From Streptomyces tuirus (GTDB lineage Bacteria; Actinomycetota; Actinomycetes; Streptomycetales; Streptomycetaceae), in assembly GCA_018195615.1 (NCBI GenBank), contig JAGTPG010000002.1, positions 1,054,001 to 1,118,000 on the forward strand: a stretch of 64,000 nt of DNA. Reading direction: 5' to 3'. Within the stretch, counting starts at the first letter, position 1. Every line of letters begins with the position of its first letter. The notes beneath the pieces were generated by a model. The model did not search any database, was not told the origin of the DNA, and saw only the letters and a list, made by a program, of their open reading frames with translations. Shown piece by piece: positions 46,053 through 56,111 of the stretch. The translations under genes were made by a program, and so were the position numbers.

Positions 46053-48565
46053 GTGACCCTCATCGATCAGCTGCCGCGGACCGCCGACCCCGACGCCCTG
46101 TACGAAGCCTTCGAGTCGTGGGCCGGTGAGCGGGGTCTCACGCTCTATCCCCACCAGGAGGAGGCGCTGATCGAGGTGGTCTCCGGCGCGAACGTGATCG
46201 TGTCGACGCCCACCGGCTCCGGCAAGAGCATGATCGCGGCGGGTGCGCACTTCGCGGCCCTCGCCCGGGACGAGGTCACCTTCTACACGGCGCCGATCAA
46301 GGCTCTCGTCTCGGAGAAGTTCTTCGAGCTGTGCAAGATCTTCGGCACCGAGAACGTCGGCATGCTGACCGGTGACGCCTCCGTCAACGCCGACGCCCCG
46401 GTGATCTGCTGCACCGCCGAGGTCCTCGCGTCGATCGCGCTGCGCGACGGCAAGGACGCGGACGTCGGCCAGGTCGTGATGGACGAGTTCCACTTCTACG
46501 CGGAGGGCGACCGCGGCTGGGCCTGGCAGATCCCGATCCTGGAGCTGCCACAGGCGCAGTTCGTGCTGATGTCGGCGACGCTCGGCGACGTCTCCTTCTT
46601 CGAGAAGGACCTCACCCGCCGCACCGGCCGCCCGACCGCGGTGGTCCGCTCGGCGACCCGCCCGGTCCCGCTGTCCTACGAGTACCGGTACACGCCGCTC
46701 ACGGAGACGCTCACCGACCTGCTGGCGGCCCGGCAGGCACCGGTGTACATCGTGCACTTCACGCAGGCGCAGGCCGTGGAGCGGGCGCAGGCGCTGATGA
46801 GCATCAACATGTGCTCGCGTGAGGAGAAGGAGCAGATCGCCGAGCTGATCGGCAATTTCCGCTTCACCACGAAGTTCGGCCGCAACCTCTCCCGCTACGT
46901 CCGGCACGGCATCGGCGTCCACCACGCCGGGATGCTGCCCAAGTACCGGCGCCTGGTGGAGAAGCTCGCACAGGCGGGCCTGCTGAAGGTCATCTGCGGC
47001 ACGGACACGCTCGGCGTGGGCGTCAACGTCCCCATCCGCACGGTGCTGTTCACGGCCCTCACCAAGTACGACGGCACCCGCGTACGCACCCTGCGCGCCC
47101 GGGAGTTCCACCAGATCGCGGGCCGTGCCGGGCGGGCCGGTTTCGACACGGAGGGCTTCGTCGTCGCGCAGGCGCCCGAGCACGTCGTGGAGAACGAGAA
47201 GGCACTCGCCAAGGCCGGCGACGATCCGAAGAAGCGCCGGAAGGTCGTCCGCAAGAAGGCCCCGAGGGCTTCGTCGCGTGGTCCGAGCAGACCTTCGAGA
47301 AGCTCATCGGCTCCGAACCCGAGCCGCTGACCTCCCGGTTCCGGGTGACGCACACGATGCTGCTGTCGGTGATCGCCCGCCCCGGCAACGCCTTCGAGGC
47401 GATGCGGCGGCTGCTGGAGGACAACCACGAGCCGCGCAAGCAGCAGTTGCGGCACATCCGGCGGGCCATCGCCATCTACCGCTCGCTGCTGGACGGCGGC
47501 ATCGTCGAGAAGCTCGACGAGCCGGACGCGACCGGCCGTATCGTCCGTCTCACGGTCGACCTGCAGCAGGACTTCGCGCTCAACCAGCCGCTGTCCACCT
47601 TCGCGCTGGCCGCGTTCGAGCTGCTGGACCCCGAGTCGCCGTCGTACGCGCTCGACATGGTGTCGGTCGTGGAGTCGACGCTGGACGACCCGCGGCAGAT
47701 CCTCGCCGCCCAGCAGAACAAGGCGCGCGGCGAGGCGGTCGCCGCGATGAAGGCGGACGGAGTCGAGTACGAGGAGCGCATGGAGCGTCTCCAGGACATC
47801 ACGTACCCGAAGCCCCTGGAGGAGCTGCTCTTCCACGCGTACAACACGTACCGCAAGAGCCACCCCTGGGTCGGCGACCATCCGCTGTCGCCGAAGTCGG
47901 TCATCCGCGACATGTACGAACGGGCGCTGTCCTTCACCGAGTTGGTGTCCCACTACGAGCTGGCGCGCACCGAGGGCATCGTGCTGCGCTACCTGGCCAG
48001 CGCCTACAAGGCCCTCGACCACACCGTCCCGGACGATCTCAAGTCCGAGGACCTGGAGGACCTGATCGCCTGGCTGGGCGAGATGGTGCGCCAGGTCGAC
48101 TCCAGTCTGCTGGACGAGTGGGAGCAGCTGGCCAACCCGGCGGAGATGACCGCCGAGGAGGCCCAGGAGAAGGCCGACGAGGTCAAGCCGGTCACCGCCA
48201 ACGCGCGTGCCTTCCGCGTCCTGGTCCGCAACGCCATGTTCCGGCGGGTCGAGCTCGCCGCCCTCGACCAGGTCGAGGAGCTGGGCGAGATGGACGCGGA
48301 GTCCGGCTGGGACGCCGACGCCTGGGGCGAGGCGATGGACAAGTACTGGGACGAGTACGAGGACCTCGGCACCGGCCCCGACGCCCGCGGACCCAAGCTG
48401 CTCCTCATCGAGGAGCAGCCGCAGAACGGCCTGTGGCGCGTCCGGCAGATCTTCCACGACCCGAACGGCGACCACGACTGGGGCATCAGCGCGGAGGTCG
48501 ACCTCACCGCCTCCGACGCGGAGGGCCGGGCGATCGTCCGCGTCACCGACGTCGGCCAGCTGTGA
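46053..48565 (+). CDS. Ski2-like DExH helicase with DUF3516 (one lost base)
   Basis: The restored 837-residue helicase has Walker A STPTGSGKS at about 50, motif II VVMDEFHFYAEG at about 142, motif III SATLGD at about 175, and motif VI QIAGRAGRAG at about 354. The C-terminal half (GNAFEAMRRLLEDNHEPRKQ, then the acidic tail) corresponds to the DUF3516 region of actinobacterial Ski2-like proteins. One base lost at 47260-47263 is restored as KKAPEGFVAWSEQTFEKLIG. The start is GTG. The role is ATP-driven RNA (or DNA) unwinding. It is followed 38 bases later by the thioesterase gene, probably in one operon. Confidence 0.88.
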
Positions 48566-48602
48566 ACGGCCGGGCGGCATCGAGCACAGGAGAATCCCAC
48601 CC

Positions 48603-49475
48603 ATGACGACGAACCCGGCCGAGAGACTGGTCGACCTGCTCGACCTGGAGCAGATCGAGGTCAACATCTTCCGAGGCCGCAGCCCGCAGGAGTCCCTGCA
48701 GCGGGTCTTCGGCGGGCAGGTGGCGGGCCAGGCCCTGGTCGCCGCCGGCCGTACCACGGAGGGCGACCGCCCCGTGCACTCGCTGCACGCGTACTTCCTG
48801 CGCCCGGGCATCCCGGGCGTGCCGATCGTCTACCAGGTCGAGCGCGTGCGCGACGGGCGGTCGTTCACCACCCGCCGGGTCACGGCCGTGCAGCAGGGCC
48901 GCACGATCTTCAATCTCACCGCCTCCTTCCACAAGCCGGAGGAGGGCAGCTTCGAGCACCAGCTGCCGCCGGCCCGCTACGTTCCGAACCCGGAGTCGCT
49001 GCCGACGGTCACGGACGAGATCCGGGAGCATCTGGGCGCCCTGCCCGAGCAGTTGGAGCGGATGGCCCGCCGCCAGCCCTTCGACATCCGCTACGTGGAC
49101 CGGCTGCGCTGGAGTCCGGAGGAGGTCGAGGACGCCGAGCCGCGCAGCGCCGTGTGGATGCGCGCGGTCGGGCCGCTCGGTGACGACCCGCTCGTCCACA
49201 CCTGCGCCCTCACGTACGCCAGCGACATGACCCTCCTGGACGCCGTCCGCATCCCGGTCGAGCCGCTGTGGGGCCCGCGGGGCTTCGACATGGCGTCGCT
49301 GGACCACGCCATGTGGTTCCACCGGCCGTTCCGCGCGGACGACTGGCTGCTGTACGACCAGGAGTCGCCGATCGCGGTCGGCGGGCGCGGTCTGGCCCGC
49401 GGCCGGATCTACGACCGTGAGGGCCGGCTGGCCGTGTCGGTCGTGCAGGAGGGACTCTTCCGGAAGCTGGGCTGA
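48603..49475 (+). CDS. tesB: Acyl-CoA thioesterase II (TesB)
   Basis: This 290-residue double-hotdog thioesterase has VFGGQVAGQALVAAGRT and HSLHAYFLRPGIPGVPIVY in the first half, and CALTYASDMTLLDAVR and LDHAMWFHRPFRADDWLLYD in the second. The last carries the Asp/Thr/Gln-type catalytic site of TesB enzymes. It hydrolyses acyl-CoA to free acid and CoA in the cytoplasm. The ATG is preceded by an AGGAGAATCCC site. Confidence 0.93.
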   Translation: MTTNPAERLVDLLDLEQIEVNIFRGRSPQESLQRVFGGQVAGQALVAAGRTTEGDRPVHSLHAYFLRPGIPGVPIVYQVERVRDGRSFTTRRVTAVQQGRTIFNLTASFHKPEEGSFEHQLPPARYVPNPESLPTVTDEIREHLGALPEQLERMARRQPFDIRYVDRLRWSPEEVEDAEPRSAVWMRAVGPLGDDPLVHTCALTYASDMTLLDAVRIPVEPLWGPRGFDMASLDHAMWFHRPFRADDWLLYDQESPIAVGGRGLARGRIYDREGRLAVSVVQEGLFRKLG

Positions 49476-49541
49476 CCCGGGCTCTCGCCGATCGGGCCGG
49501 CCCTCCGCGGGTCTCTCCGATCGCGCCCGTGACCCGATGCG

Positions 49542-50501
49542 GTGACCATGGCAGGAGGAGGCACAGCCGCCGTCACACGCCCGCGGATCCGGGAGGTGGC
49601 CACGCTGCACACCGTGCTCCCCGTCGTCCTCGCGGTCTGCGCGGCCCTCAGCAACGCCGTCGCGACGGTGCTGCAGCGCAAGGCGGCGCTGACCGTGCCG
49701 CGCTCCCAGGGGTTCCGGGCCGGGCTGATGCTCGACCTGCTGCGCCGGCCCGTCTGGCTGGCCGGCATCCTCGCGGTGATCGGCGCCGCCGTCTGTCAGG
49801 CGCTGGCGCTGGCGACCGGGCCGCTGACGATCGTGCAGCCGCTGTTCGTGCTGGAGCTGCCGCTCACCCTCATCGTCGCGTCGCTGCTGATGCACCGGCA
49901 TCTGCCGGGCACGGGCTGGCTGGCCGTGACGGTGGTGGTGGCCGGGCTGGCGGTCGCGCTCGCCGCCGCGTCCCCCACCGGCAATCGCACACATGTGGAG
50001 CTGGACCGCTGGATCCCCGCGCTCGCGGCGTGCGCGGGGGCGGTCGCCGGCCTCGCCGTCGCCGCCCTCCGGCGTCCGGAGGGCCGCGCCCGGGCGGCCT
50101 GCCTGGGCGCCGCGACGGCGATCGGTTACGCGGTGACGGCGGCGCTGATGAAAGCGGCCATGCACATCCTGGACGGGCAGGGGCTCGTGGGTTTCCTCAC
50201 CGCCTGGCAGACGTACGGCTTCGCCCTGACCGGTGTGTGCGCGCTGTTCCTGCTGGAGAACGCGATGCAGGCCGGTCCGCTGGTGGCCTCGCAGCCCGCG
50301 CTCACGCTGGGCGACGCGATGGTGAGCCTCGCGCTCGGCATCATCCTGTACGAGGAGACGGTCCGCACAGGGTGGTGGCTGCTGCCCCAGCTGTTCGGTG
50401 TGGCGCTGATCGCCGCGGGGGTCTTCGCCCTGGCGCGCATTCCGCTCACGCGGTCGCTCGTGGCGCCGGACGAGGAACGTCAGACGGCGGGAGCGCCCTG
50501 A
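49542..50501 (+). CDS. DMT-superfamily (EamA-like) membrane transporter
   Basis: This protein of about 319 residues has nine or ten membrane segments and a duplicated EamA-like organisation: VLPVVLAVCAALSNAVATVL and ALATGPLTIVQPLFVLELPL in the first half, FALTGVCALFLLENAMQAGP and LVASQPALTLGDAMVSLALG in the second. The substrate is unknown. The start is uncertain: a GTG at 49542, an ATG at 49548 and later codons are all open, and the first hydrophobic helix begins only near residue 23. Confidence 0.82.
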   Translation: MTMAGGGTAAVTRPRIREVATLHTVLPVVLAVCAALSNAVATVLQRKAALTVPRSQGFRAGLMLDLLRRPVWLAGILAVIGAAVCQALALATGPLTIVQPLFVLELPLTLIVASLLMHRHLPGTGWLAVTVVVAGLAVALAAASPTGNRTHVELDRWIPALAACAGAVAGLAVAALRRPEGRARAACLGAATAIGYAVTAALMKAAMHILDGQGLVGFLTAWQTYGFALTGVCALFLLENAMQAGPLVASQPALTLGDAMVSLALGIILYEETVRTGWWLLPQLFGVALIAAGVFALARIPLTRSLVAPDEERQTAGAP

Positions 50502-50516
50502 GCGAAGGAGATCACC

Positions 50517-51262
50517 ATGGCGCGTCTCAGCGAGCAGGTGGCGGTCGTCACCGGTGGAGCCGGGGCATCGGAGCCGCGGTGGCCCGCGCGCTCACGGCCG
50601 AGGGCGCGTCCGTGGTGGTCGCCGACATCCGTGATCCGCAGGGGGCGGAGCTGGTGGCCGAGCTCGGCGGCCGGGCCCGCTTCACGCACCTGGACGTCAC
50701 CAGCGAGGACGACTGGCAGCGGGCGCTGAACGGGACCGAGCGGGACCTGGGCCCGGTCTCGGTCCTGGTGAACATCGCGGGGTCATCGACTGGGGCACGA
50801 TGGAGGAGCAGAGCCCGGAGTCGTTCCGCAGGGTCGTCGACGTCAACCTCACGGGTGCCTGGCTGGGCATGCGCGCGGCGGCGCCGTCGCTGCGCCGGGC
50901 CGGAGGCGGCGTGATCGTGAACATGTCCTCCTCGGCCGGGATGAGCGCCTACGCCGGGATCGGCTCGTACGCGGCCAGCAAGTGGGGTCTGCGCGGGCTG
51001 ACCAAGGTCGCCGCACTGGAGCTGGCGCCCGACCGGATCCGCGTCTGCTCCGTGCACCCCGGGGCGATCCGCACCCGGATGACGGCCGGGTTCGGTGACG
51101 CGTACACCGCGGGCAGCCCATTCCCGGTTCGGTGAGCCCGAGGAGGTCGCCCGCATGGTGCTCTTCGTCGTCACCGACGCCACCTTCTCGACGGGGAGCG
51201 AGTTCGTCGTGGACGGCGGTCTGCTCGCCGGTCCGCCGGCCGTGCTGAATCCGGACGACTGA
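50517..51262 (+). CDS. SDR-family oxidoreductase (four lost bases)
   Basis: The restored 249-residue short-chain dehydrogenase has the cofactor site VVTGGAGGIGAAVARAL, the Asp of VVVADIRDPQG favouring NAD, NIAG, catalytic Ser in VNMSSSAG and YAASK. The C-terminal PRFGEPEEVARMVLFVVTDA and SEFVVDGG are typical. Bases are lost near 50563 (GGAGGIGA), 50780 (NIAGVIDWGTM), 51118 and 51124 (AGSPIPRFGEPEEV). It resembles 3-alpha/20-beta-hydroxysteroid dehydrogenase-like SDRs; the substrate is not evident. It follows the DMT gene by 15 bases and converges on the glycosylase gene. Confidence 0.86.
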
Positions 51263-51279
51263 CCTGCTGTGCGACCGGC

Positions 51280-52063
51280 TCATCCGTCCGGCTGGCACCG
51301 CGGGCACCAGACCGTGCCACGGCCCGCCATCCGGGACCGGCGCAGCCGGGTGCCACAGCGCGGGCACCTCGGATCGAGGTCGTCGCGATGGCCGGTGAGC
51401 CAGGAGTCACGCGGCGGCACACAGCCGGCCGGCACGGCGGATCTCAGGGTGCTGCGCATCCTGCTGTGCAGGCGGCGGAGGTCGGCCTCGGTGAGGTCAC
51501 GCGCCAGGCGGTCCGGGCGCAGACGGGCACGCCAGAGGATCTCGTCGGCGAGCAGGTTGCCGAGGCCGGCGACCACCGACTGGTCGGTGAGCGCGGTCTT
51601 GAGGCGCCCGCGACGTGAGGAGAGCACGGCCTGGAACTCCGCGCGGTCCACCGCCAGCGCGTCGGGGCCCTGGCGCCGCAGCAGCCGGTCGATGTCGGAG
51701 TCGTCGTGGGCCAGCCAGAGCCCTGGAGTTTGCGCTGGTCACGGAAGCGCAGCTGACGGTCGCCGCTCAGGGTGAACAGCACGCGGTCGTGCGGCTCGAC
51801 CGCGTCGTCGGGACGACCGCAGACCAGCCGGCCGGTCATGCCGAAGTGCAGCATCAGGGTGGGGCCGCCGGTCCGGGCGAGCAGCCACTTGCCGTGCCGT
51901 TCCGGCGCACCGAACCGCCGCCCTCCAGCGCGTCGCGCAGGCCCCGCGCCCCGACCCCGTGCAGGACACCCGCGTCACGCACGTCGACCCGCCGGATCAC
52001 CCGGCCCTTCGCGCAGGTTTCGAGCACCTCCCGGAACCCCTCGACATCGGGCAGCTCGGGCAT
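51280..52063 (-). CDS. Fpg/Nei-family DNA glycosylase (two lost bases)
   Basis: The restored 261-residue protein starts MPELPDVEGFREVLETCAKG with the catalytic Pro2 and Glu3 of the Fpg/Nei family. It has MLHFGMTGRL, the helix-two-turn-helix segment TDQSVVAGLGNLLADEILWR, and a C-terminal zinc finger CPRCGTRLRRSRMAGRGTVW followed by CPRC. Bases are lost near 51917 (restored GGRFGAPERHGKWLL) and 51722 (restored KLQGLWLAHDDSDIDRL). It removes oxidised bases from DNA. The start has GAGG five bases upstream and lies 10 bases after the VOC gene stop, so the two are co-transcribed. Confidence 0.9.
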
Positions 52064-52073
52064 GACCGCCTCT

Positions 52074-52443
52074 TCAGCTGTCCTGGAGGACCGACAGCAC
52101 GTTCCGGCCGGGTCGGTGAACCACGCGATCAGCGGGCCGCCGCCGCGGAAGATGCCCTTGTCGTCCGCCTCGAGATGGTCGTAGCGCTCGAACCGCACGC
52201 CCCGCTTCCCGAGCTCGTCCACGGCGGCCTCGATGTCGTCGACGGGGAAGTTGAGGATGGTGAACGACGCCGGGGTGTGGTCCTCCTTGGGTAGACCAGG
52301 ATGTCCCGGTCACCCGCGAGGTGCAGGAACAGCATGCCGTGCTCCTCCGAGACCCGGAGCCCGAGCGTGTCGCCGTAGAACTTCCTGGCCGCCTCGATGT
52401 CGTTCACGGAGAAGCCGCTGAACGCCTTCGTCGTACCGAACAT
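52074..52443 (-). CDS. VOC-family (glyoxalase-like) protein (two lost bases)
   Basis: The restored 123-residue protein has the vicinal-oxygen-chelate fold: AFSGFSVNDIEAARKFYGDTL at the start, ILVYPKEDHTPASFTILNFP in the middle, VDELGKRGVRFERYD, and the ending WFTDPAGNVLSVLQDS. Bases are lost near 52290 and 52104. Family members bind metal or small ligands and include glyoxalases, dioxygenases and resistance proteins. Nothing here identifies the substrate. It precedes the DNA glycosylase gene. Confidence 0.85.
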
Positions 52444-52587
52444 GATCGCCTCCCGGACATGGTCTCCTGCTGGTGCTGACCGGTACGGGCCCGGAAACTC
52501 ATCGCCCCGAGGGAGTGCCCTGGTCCCGGGCACGCCCGGGTTCACCTGACCGTGTACCGCGTTCGGGGCGAAACAGACCGAGTCCCC

Positions 52588-53481
52588 TCAAGCGTCCCGT
52601 CGGCCTGCCCGGGGGCGCCGGCCCCTGCGGCGCAGCCGGCCCAGCAGGCCCGGGGAACGGGGCTGGTCCAGGGGCGCGGACCGGTCTTCCGCCGCCGGTG
52701 GGGGCGACACCGGGCGCTCCCGGCGGGCCGTTTCCATCGTGTGGGCCAGGTCCGCGCGGAACCAGGCCACTTCGTCCGGCTCGCTCGCCGTCATGAGCGT
52801 CTCGACCAGCTCGGCGGCGGGTGAACCGGGCGCTCCGCGTGCCGGGAGGCGGGGGCGGCAGCGGTTCAGATGCTCGCGCTCGCAGGGGTCCTGGACGACT
52901 TCCGCCACGTCGGCGGTGTCGAGGAGGCAGGCGACGGCTGCCGCGTGAGCCCACGGGTCGTCCCCCGCCTGTCGCAGCAGGAACCCGACGTGGCGCCCCC
53001 GCCAGTTGCGGGGGCGACGGTCCAAGCCCTCCTTCAGCGCTTCACGCAGCGGTGTCGGCGTACGCCCGGTCAGCAGCCGGGCGTTGCTCTCCTCGGTCGC
53101 GAACTGCCGTAGTTCCTCGGCCAGATACAGCCAGACGACCGTCCGATAGCGGTTCAGGTAGAACCTCACCGGCACCAGCAGGCCGAAGCGCGCGAGGCTC
53201 GTGAACCTCGCGGGCGTCACCCTCATGAGCTCGGCGCCCTCGTTGGTGCCGACGGTCGCGACGCGCTGGCGCAGTTGGTCCGGGAAACCCTCCTCGGCGC
53301 GCAGCCGGTCGATCTCGGTGCGGGCGACCCGCCGGCCTCCGCCGCCGCCTTCGTCGGGGACGGTCCGGACGAGGCCGAGATTCACCGCCAGGTCGAACTC
53401 GCTGCGCTTGAGGTCCAGTTCGCGGGCGGCCCGGCTCGGGGCGCAGGTGAGGCGGTCGGTCTTCGCGATGGTGCCTGACAT
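52588..53481 (-). CDS. DUF6397-like protein
   Basis: This 297-residue cytoplasmic protein resembles the Streptomyces DUF6397 family: SRAARELDLKRSEFDLAVNLG near the N-terminus, a helix-turn-helix-like first 100 residues, VPVRFYLNRYRTVVWLYLAEEL, and a Pro/Arg-rich tail. No function is known to me. The ATG has GGGGGAG seven bases upstream. It lies downstream of the lone roadblock gene on the same strand, about 125 bases away. Confidence 0.7.
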   Translation of the reverse strand: MSGTIAKTDRLTCAPSRAARELDLKRSEFDLAVNLGLVRTVPDEGGGGGRRVARTEIDRLRAEEGFPDQLRQRVATVGTNEGAELMRVTPARFTSLARFGLLVPVRFYLNRYRTVVWLYLAEELRQFATEESNARLLTGRTPTPLREALKEGLDRRPRNWRGRHVGFLLRQAGDDPWAHAAAVACLLDTADVAEVVQDPCEREHLNRCRPRLPARGAPGSPAAELVETLMTASEPDEVAWFRADLAHTMETARRERPVSPPPAAEDRSAPLDQPRSPGLLGRLRRRGRRPRAGRRDA

Positions 53482-53606
53482 GGTCGGTCTCCCCCGTGGA
53501 GTCGGCGGCTCACGCCGTGTGCGGTCGCCGTGGAAAAACCGTAGCCGCTTCGGCGCACCTCGTGGCGAGCCTGTGGATAACTCCGCGGGGAGGGCGAAAC
53601 CGCAGG

Positions 53607-54020
53607 TCAGATGTCTGTGGTCGGTTTCCGTTCGGGTTGGCGCGCATCCACGTCGAGGTGCTCGCCGACCCGGTTGACCAGAAGTGTCATCTCGTACGCG
53701 ATCTGGCCGATGTCGGCCTCCGCGCCGCTGAGGACGCACAGGCAACTGCCCGTCCCGGCCGCGGTGACGAAGAGCACCGCGTCATCGAACTCGATCATCG
53801 TCTGGCGTACGCTGCCCGCGCCGAAGTGCCGTCCCGAGCCCTTGGCCAGGCTGTGCAGGCCGGACGACACGGCCGCGAGGTGCTCTGCGTCCTCGCGGCG
53901 CAGTCCCGTGCTCGCCCCTGTCACCAGGCCGTCGTTGGACAGGACCAGTGCGTGCCGCACCTGATGGACGCGCTCGGTCAGGTCGTCCAGCAGCCAGTCC
54001 AGTCCCTGGTTCTGCGCCAT
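53607..54020 (-). CDS. Roadblock/LC7-domain protein (CvnB-like), outside the conservon
   Basis: This 137-residue roadblock protein starts MAQNQGLDWLLDDLTERVHQ and has HALVLSNDGLVTGASTGLRR, HFGAGSVRQTMIEFDDAVLF and GSCLCVLSGAEADIGQIAYE. It is closely similar to the CvnB encoded at 55674 and is probably a duplicate. CvnB-type proteins modulate the CvnD small GTPase in conservon complexes. Here no GTPase, DUF742 or kinase gene adjoins directly; the conservon begins about 550 bases away beyond an unrelated + strand gene. Confidence 0.88.
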   Translation of the reverse strand: MAQNQGLDWLLDDLTERVHQVRHALVLSNDGLVTGASTGLRREDAEHLAAVSSGLHSLAKGSGRHFGAGSVRQTMIEFDDAVLFVTAAGTGSCLCVLSGAEADIGQIAYEMTLLVNRVGEHLDVDARQPERKPTTDI

Positions 54021-54122
54021 GTTCCGATCTCCCCGTTTTCTCCCCGTGCGATTCTCCTCCTGGCCGGAGGATCTCCACGCCAGCCTTCCCACGACCGCTG
54101 TCGGGCAAGGAGGATGGGAGCC

Positions 54123-54551
54123 ATGGCAGAGAAGATGACCGACGCGCAATGGCGGGAGTTCGTCTCGCACGGCACCCGCACCGGAAAGCTCTCGACGGTC
54201 CGGGCAGACGGGAGCCCTCACGTCGCCCCGATCTGGTTCCTGCTGGACGGCGACGAGGTGGTGTTCAACACCGGCAAGGGCAGCGTGAAGGGGCGCAATC
54301 TCGCCCGTGACGGCCGTGTCGCCCTGTGCGTGGACGACGACCGGCCGCCGTACTCCTTCGTGGTGGTGCGGGGCCGCGCCCGCCTGGTGGAGGACCTCGA
54401 CGAGATACGCCGCTGGGCGACCCGGATCGGCGCCCGGTACATGGGCGAGGAGCGTGCCGAGGAGTTCGGTGCCCGCAACGGTGTTCCGGGTGAAGTCCTC
54501 GTCCGCGTCACCGTCGACAAGGTGCTGGCTGAGCTCGACGTCGCCGAGTGA
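54123..54551 (+). CDS. PPOX-class F420/FMN-binding protein
   Basis: This 142-residue split-barrel flavin-binding protein has TGKLSTVRADGSPHVAPIWF, VVFNTGKGSVKGRNLARDG and VALCVDDDRPPYSFVVVRG. These are hallmarks of the PPOX class F420-dependent oxidoreductases of actinomycetes. AGGAGG lies nine bases before the ATG used; an ATG directly abutting that site is less likely. It is inserted between two minus-strand conservon-type genes. The substrate is unknown. Confidence 0.87.
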   Translation: MAEKMTDAQWREFVSHGTRTGKLSTVRADGSPHVAPIWFLLDGDEVVFNTGKGSVKGRNLARDGRVALCVDDDRPPYSFVVVRGRARLVEDLDEIRRWATRIGARYMGEERAEEFGARNGVPGEVLVRVTVDKVLAELDVAE

Positions 54552-54567
54552 CCACGAGATCCGCCGG

Positions 54568-55173
54568 TCATCCGACCGAGTCGAGGAGCCGGGCGGTGTG
54601 CATCCGCCCGGCGTACTCGACCAGCCGGATCAGCACCTCCTTTCCCGAGTCGCGGTCCCGGGCGTCGCACAGCACGACGGGCGTGCCCCGGTCGAGGTCG
54701 AGGGCGCGTGAGACGTCCGGGGCGCCGTGGTGCCGGGCGCCGGCGAAGCAGTTGACGGCCACCACGAACGGGATGCGCCGGTGCTCGAAGTAGTCGACCG
54801 CCGGGAAGCAGTCCTCCAGGCGACGCGTGTCCGCGAGGACAACCGCGCCGAGCGCCCCTTGCGCCAGTTCGTCCCACAGGAACCAGAACCGGTCCTGGCC
54901 CGGCGTGCCGAACAGGTACAGGGAGAGGCCGGACCGGATGGTGATGCGCCCGAAGTCCATGGCGACGGTCGTGGTCGTCTTGTGGTCCACGCCGTCGGTG
55001 TCGTCCACCGACTGCCCGGCTTCGCTGAGCAGTTCCTCGGTGCGCAGCGGCCGGATCTCGCTGACGGCGCCCACCAGGGTGGTCTTGCCCACGCCGAATC
55101 CGCCGGCGACCAGTATCTTCAACGCCAGTGCGGCGGACTCGCCGCCGGTGGCGTCGGAGTGCTCGGAGACCAT
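54568..55173 (-). CDS. cvnD: Conservon GTPase (CvnD)
   Basis: This 201-residue small Ras-like/MglA-like GTPase of the CvnD type has P-loop GGFGVGKT at 24-31, FGRITIRSGLSLYLFGTPGQ with the G3 region, and AVNCFAGARHH in place of a canonical NKxD. It is the output subunit of the conservon complex. The ATG lies 67 bases after the cvnC stop, a little further than the overlaps usual in conservons. Confidence 0.93.
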   Translation of the reverse strand: MVSEHSDATGGESAALALKILVAGGFGVGKTTLVGAVSEIRPLRTEELLSEAGQSVDDTDGVDHKTTTTVAMDFGRITIRSGLSLYLFGTPGQDRFWFLWDELAQGALGAVVLADTRRLEDCFPAVDYFEHRRIPFVVAVNCFAGARHHGAPDVSRALDLDRGTPVVLCDARDRDSGKEVLIRLVEYAGRMHTARLLDSVG

Positions 55174-55240
55174 TGATCACTTCTCTCGGGAGTACCGGCT
55201 ACGGGTGGCGTGAGCAGGTGGGTGGGTGGTGTGCGTTCAT

Positions 55241-55651
55241 CTACAGCGCTCGCAGCCCTTCGATCACCTCGCGCAGAATGCGTTCGTCGGGCAGCTGCGC
55301 CGGCGGTACGGGGCGGCTGACGGTGACGAAGCCGAGTTCCAGGAGGTCGCCGAGGAGGACCCTGACCACCCCCACGGGCAGGTCGGCGCCCGCGGCGAGT
55401 TCGGCGACCGACTGCGTCTCCGTGCGGCACAGGTCGAGGAGGTTGCGGTGTTCCGGGCCGAGCGGGGCGTCGTCCACGTCGGGTGCGCCCGGGTCGAGGG
55501 TGACCAGAGCGATCAGGTCGAACCGCACGCCGGTGGGTCCGGACCGGGTGCGTCCGCCCGTCATGGCGTAGGGGCGGACGAGAGGGCCGGCCTCGTTGTC
55601 GTACCACTGGCTGCCCTGCTCGTGCGGGGCACCCGTCATGTCCTCGGTCAT
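55241..55651 (-). CDS. cvnC: Conservon DUF742 protein (CvnC)
   Basis: This 136-residue DUF742 protein has PLVRPYAMTGGRTRSGPTGV, LGPEHRNLLDLCRTETQSVA, and a winged-helix-like LPVGVVRVLLGDLLELGFVTV. In conservons CvnC joins the complex with CvnA, CvnB and CvnD at the membrane. It begins 22 bases after the cvnB stop. Confidence 0.93.
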   Translation of the reverse strand: MTEDMTGAPHEQGSQWYDNEAGPLVRPYAMTGGRTRSGPTGVRFDLIALVTLDPGAPDVDDAPLGPEHRNLLDLCRTETQSVAELAAGADLPVGVVRVLLGDLLELGFVTVSRPVPPAQLPDERILREVIEGLRAL

Positions 55652-55673
55652 CTGCGCCGACCCCCTGCGATGT

Positions 55674-56111
55674 TCATCCGGCGGCGGGTGGCCGCGCGGC
55701 GACGCGGGGTGCCGTGCCGAGGTGCTCGCCGACGCGCTTGACCAGGCGCGCCATCTCGTAGGCGACGAGCCCGATGTCGGCGGTCACGGCGGTGAGGAGG
55801 GCGAGGCAGGAGCCGTCGCCCGCGGCGGCCACGAACAGGAACGCCTCGTCCATCTCCACCATGGTCTGGCGGACCCCGCCGGCACCGAAGTGCCGCCCCG
55901 CTCCCTTGGCGAGGCTGTGGAAGCCCGAGGCGACGGCGGCGAGGTGCTCGGCGTCCTCGCGGCGGAGGTCGCTCGAGGCGCCCACGGCCAGGCCGTCGTT
56001 GGACAGCACCACGGCGTGCCGTATCTCGCTCACGCGGAGCACCATGTCGTCCAGCAGCCAGTCGAGTTCGCCGGAGCGCCGGGCGGAGTGTGTGCTCGGG
56101 TCCTGGATCAT
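55674..56111 (-). CDS. cvnB: Conservon roadblock/LC7 protein (CvnB)
   Basis: This 145-residue roadblock protein has ELDWLLDDMVLRVSEIRHAV, NDGLAVGASSDLRREDAEHL, HFGAGGVRQTMVEMDEAFLF and DIGLVAYEMARLVKRVGEHL. Its ATG overlaps the cvnA stop (ATGA). It is about as similar to the lone roadblock protein at 53607 as expected for recent paralogues. Confidence 0.93.
   Translation of the reverse strand: MIQDPSTHSARRSGELDWLLDDMVLRVSEIRHAVVLSNDGLAVGASSDLRREDAEHLAAVASGFHSLAKGAGRHFGAGGVRQTMVEMDEAFLFVAAAGDGSCLALLTAVTADIGLVAYEMARLVKRVGEHLGTAPRVAARPPAAG

Noticed and set aside
50517..51262. Broken SDR gene as a pseudogene
   Set aside because: All four breaks are single losses in C/G runs, and the repaired protein keeps every catalytic residue.
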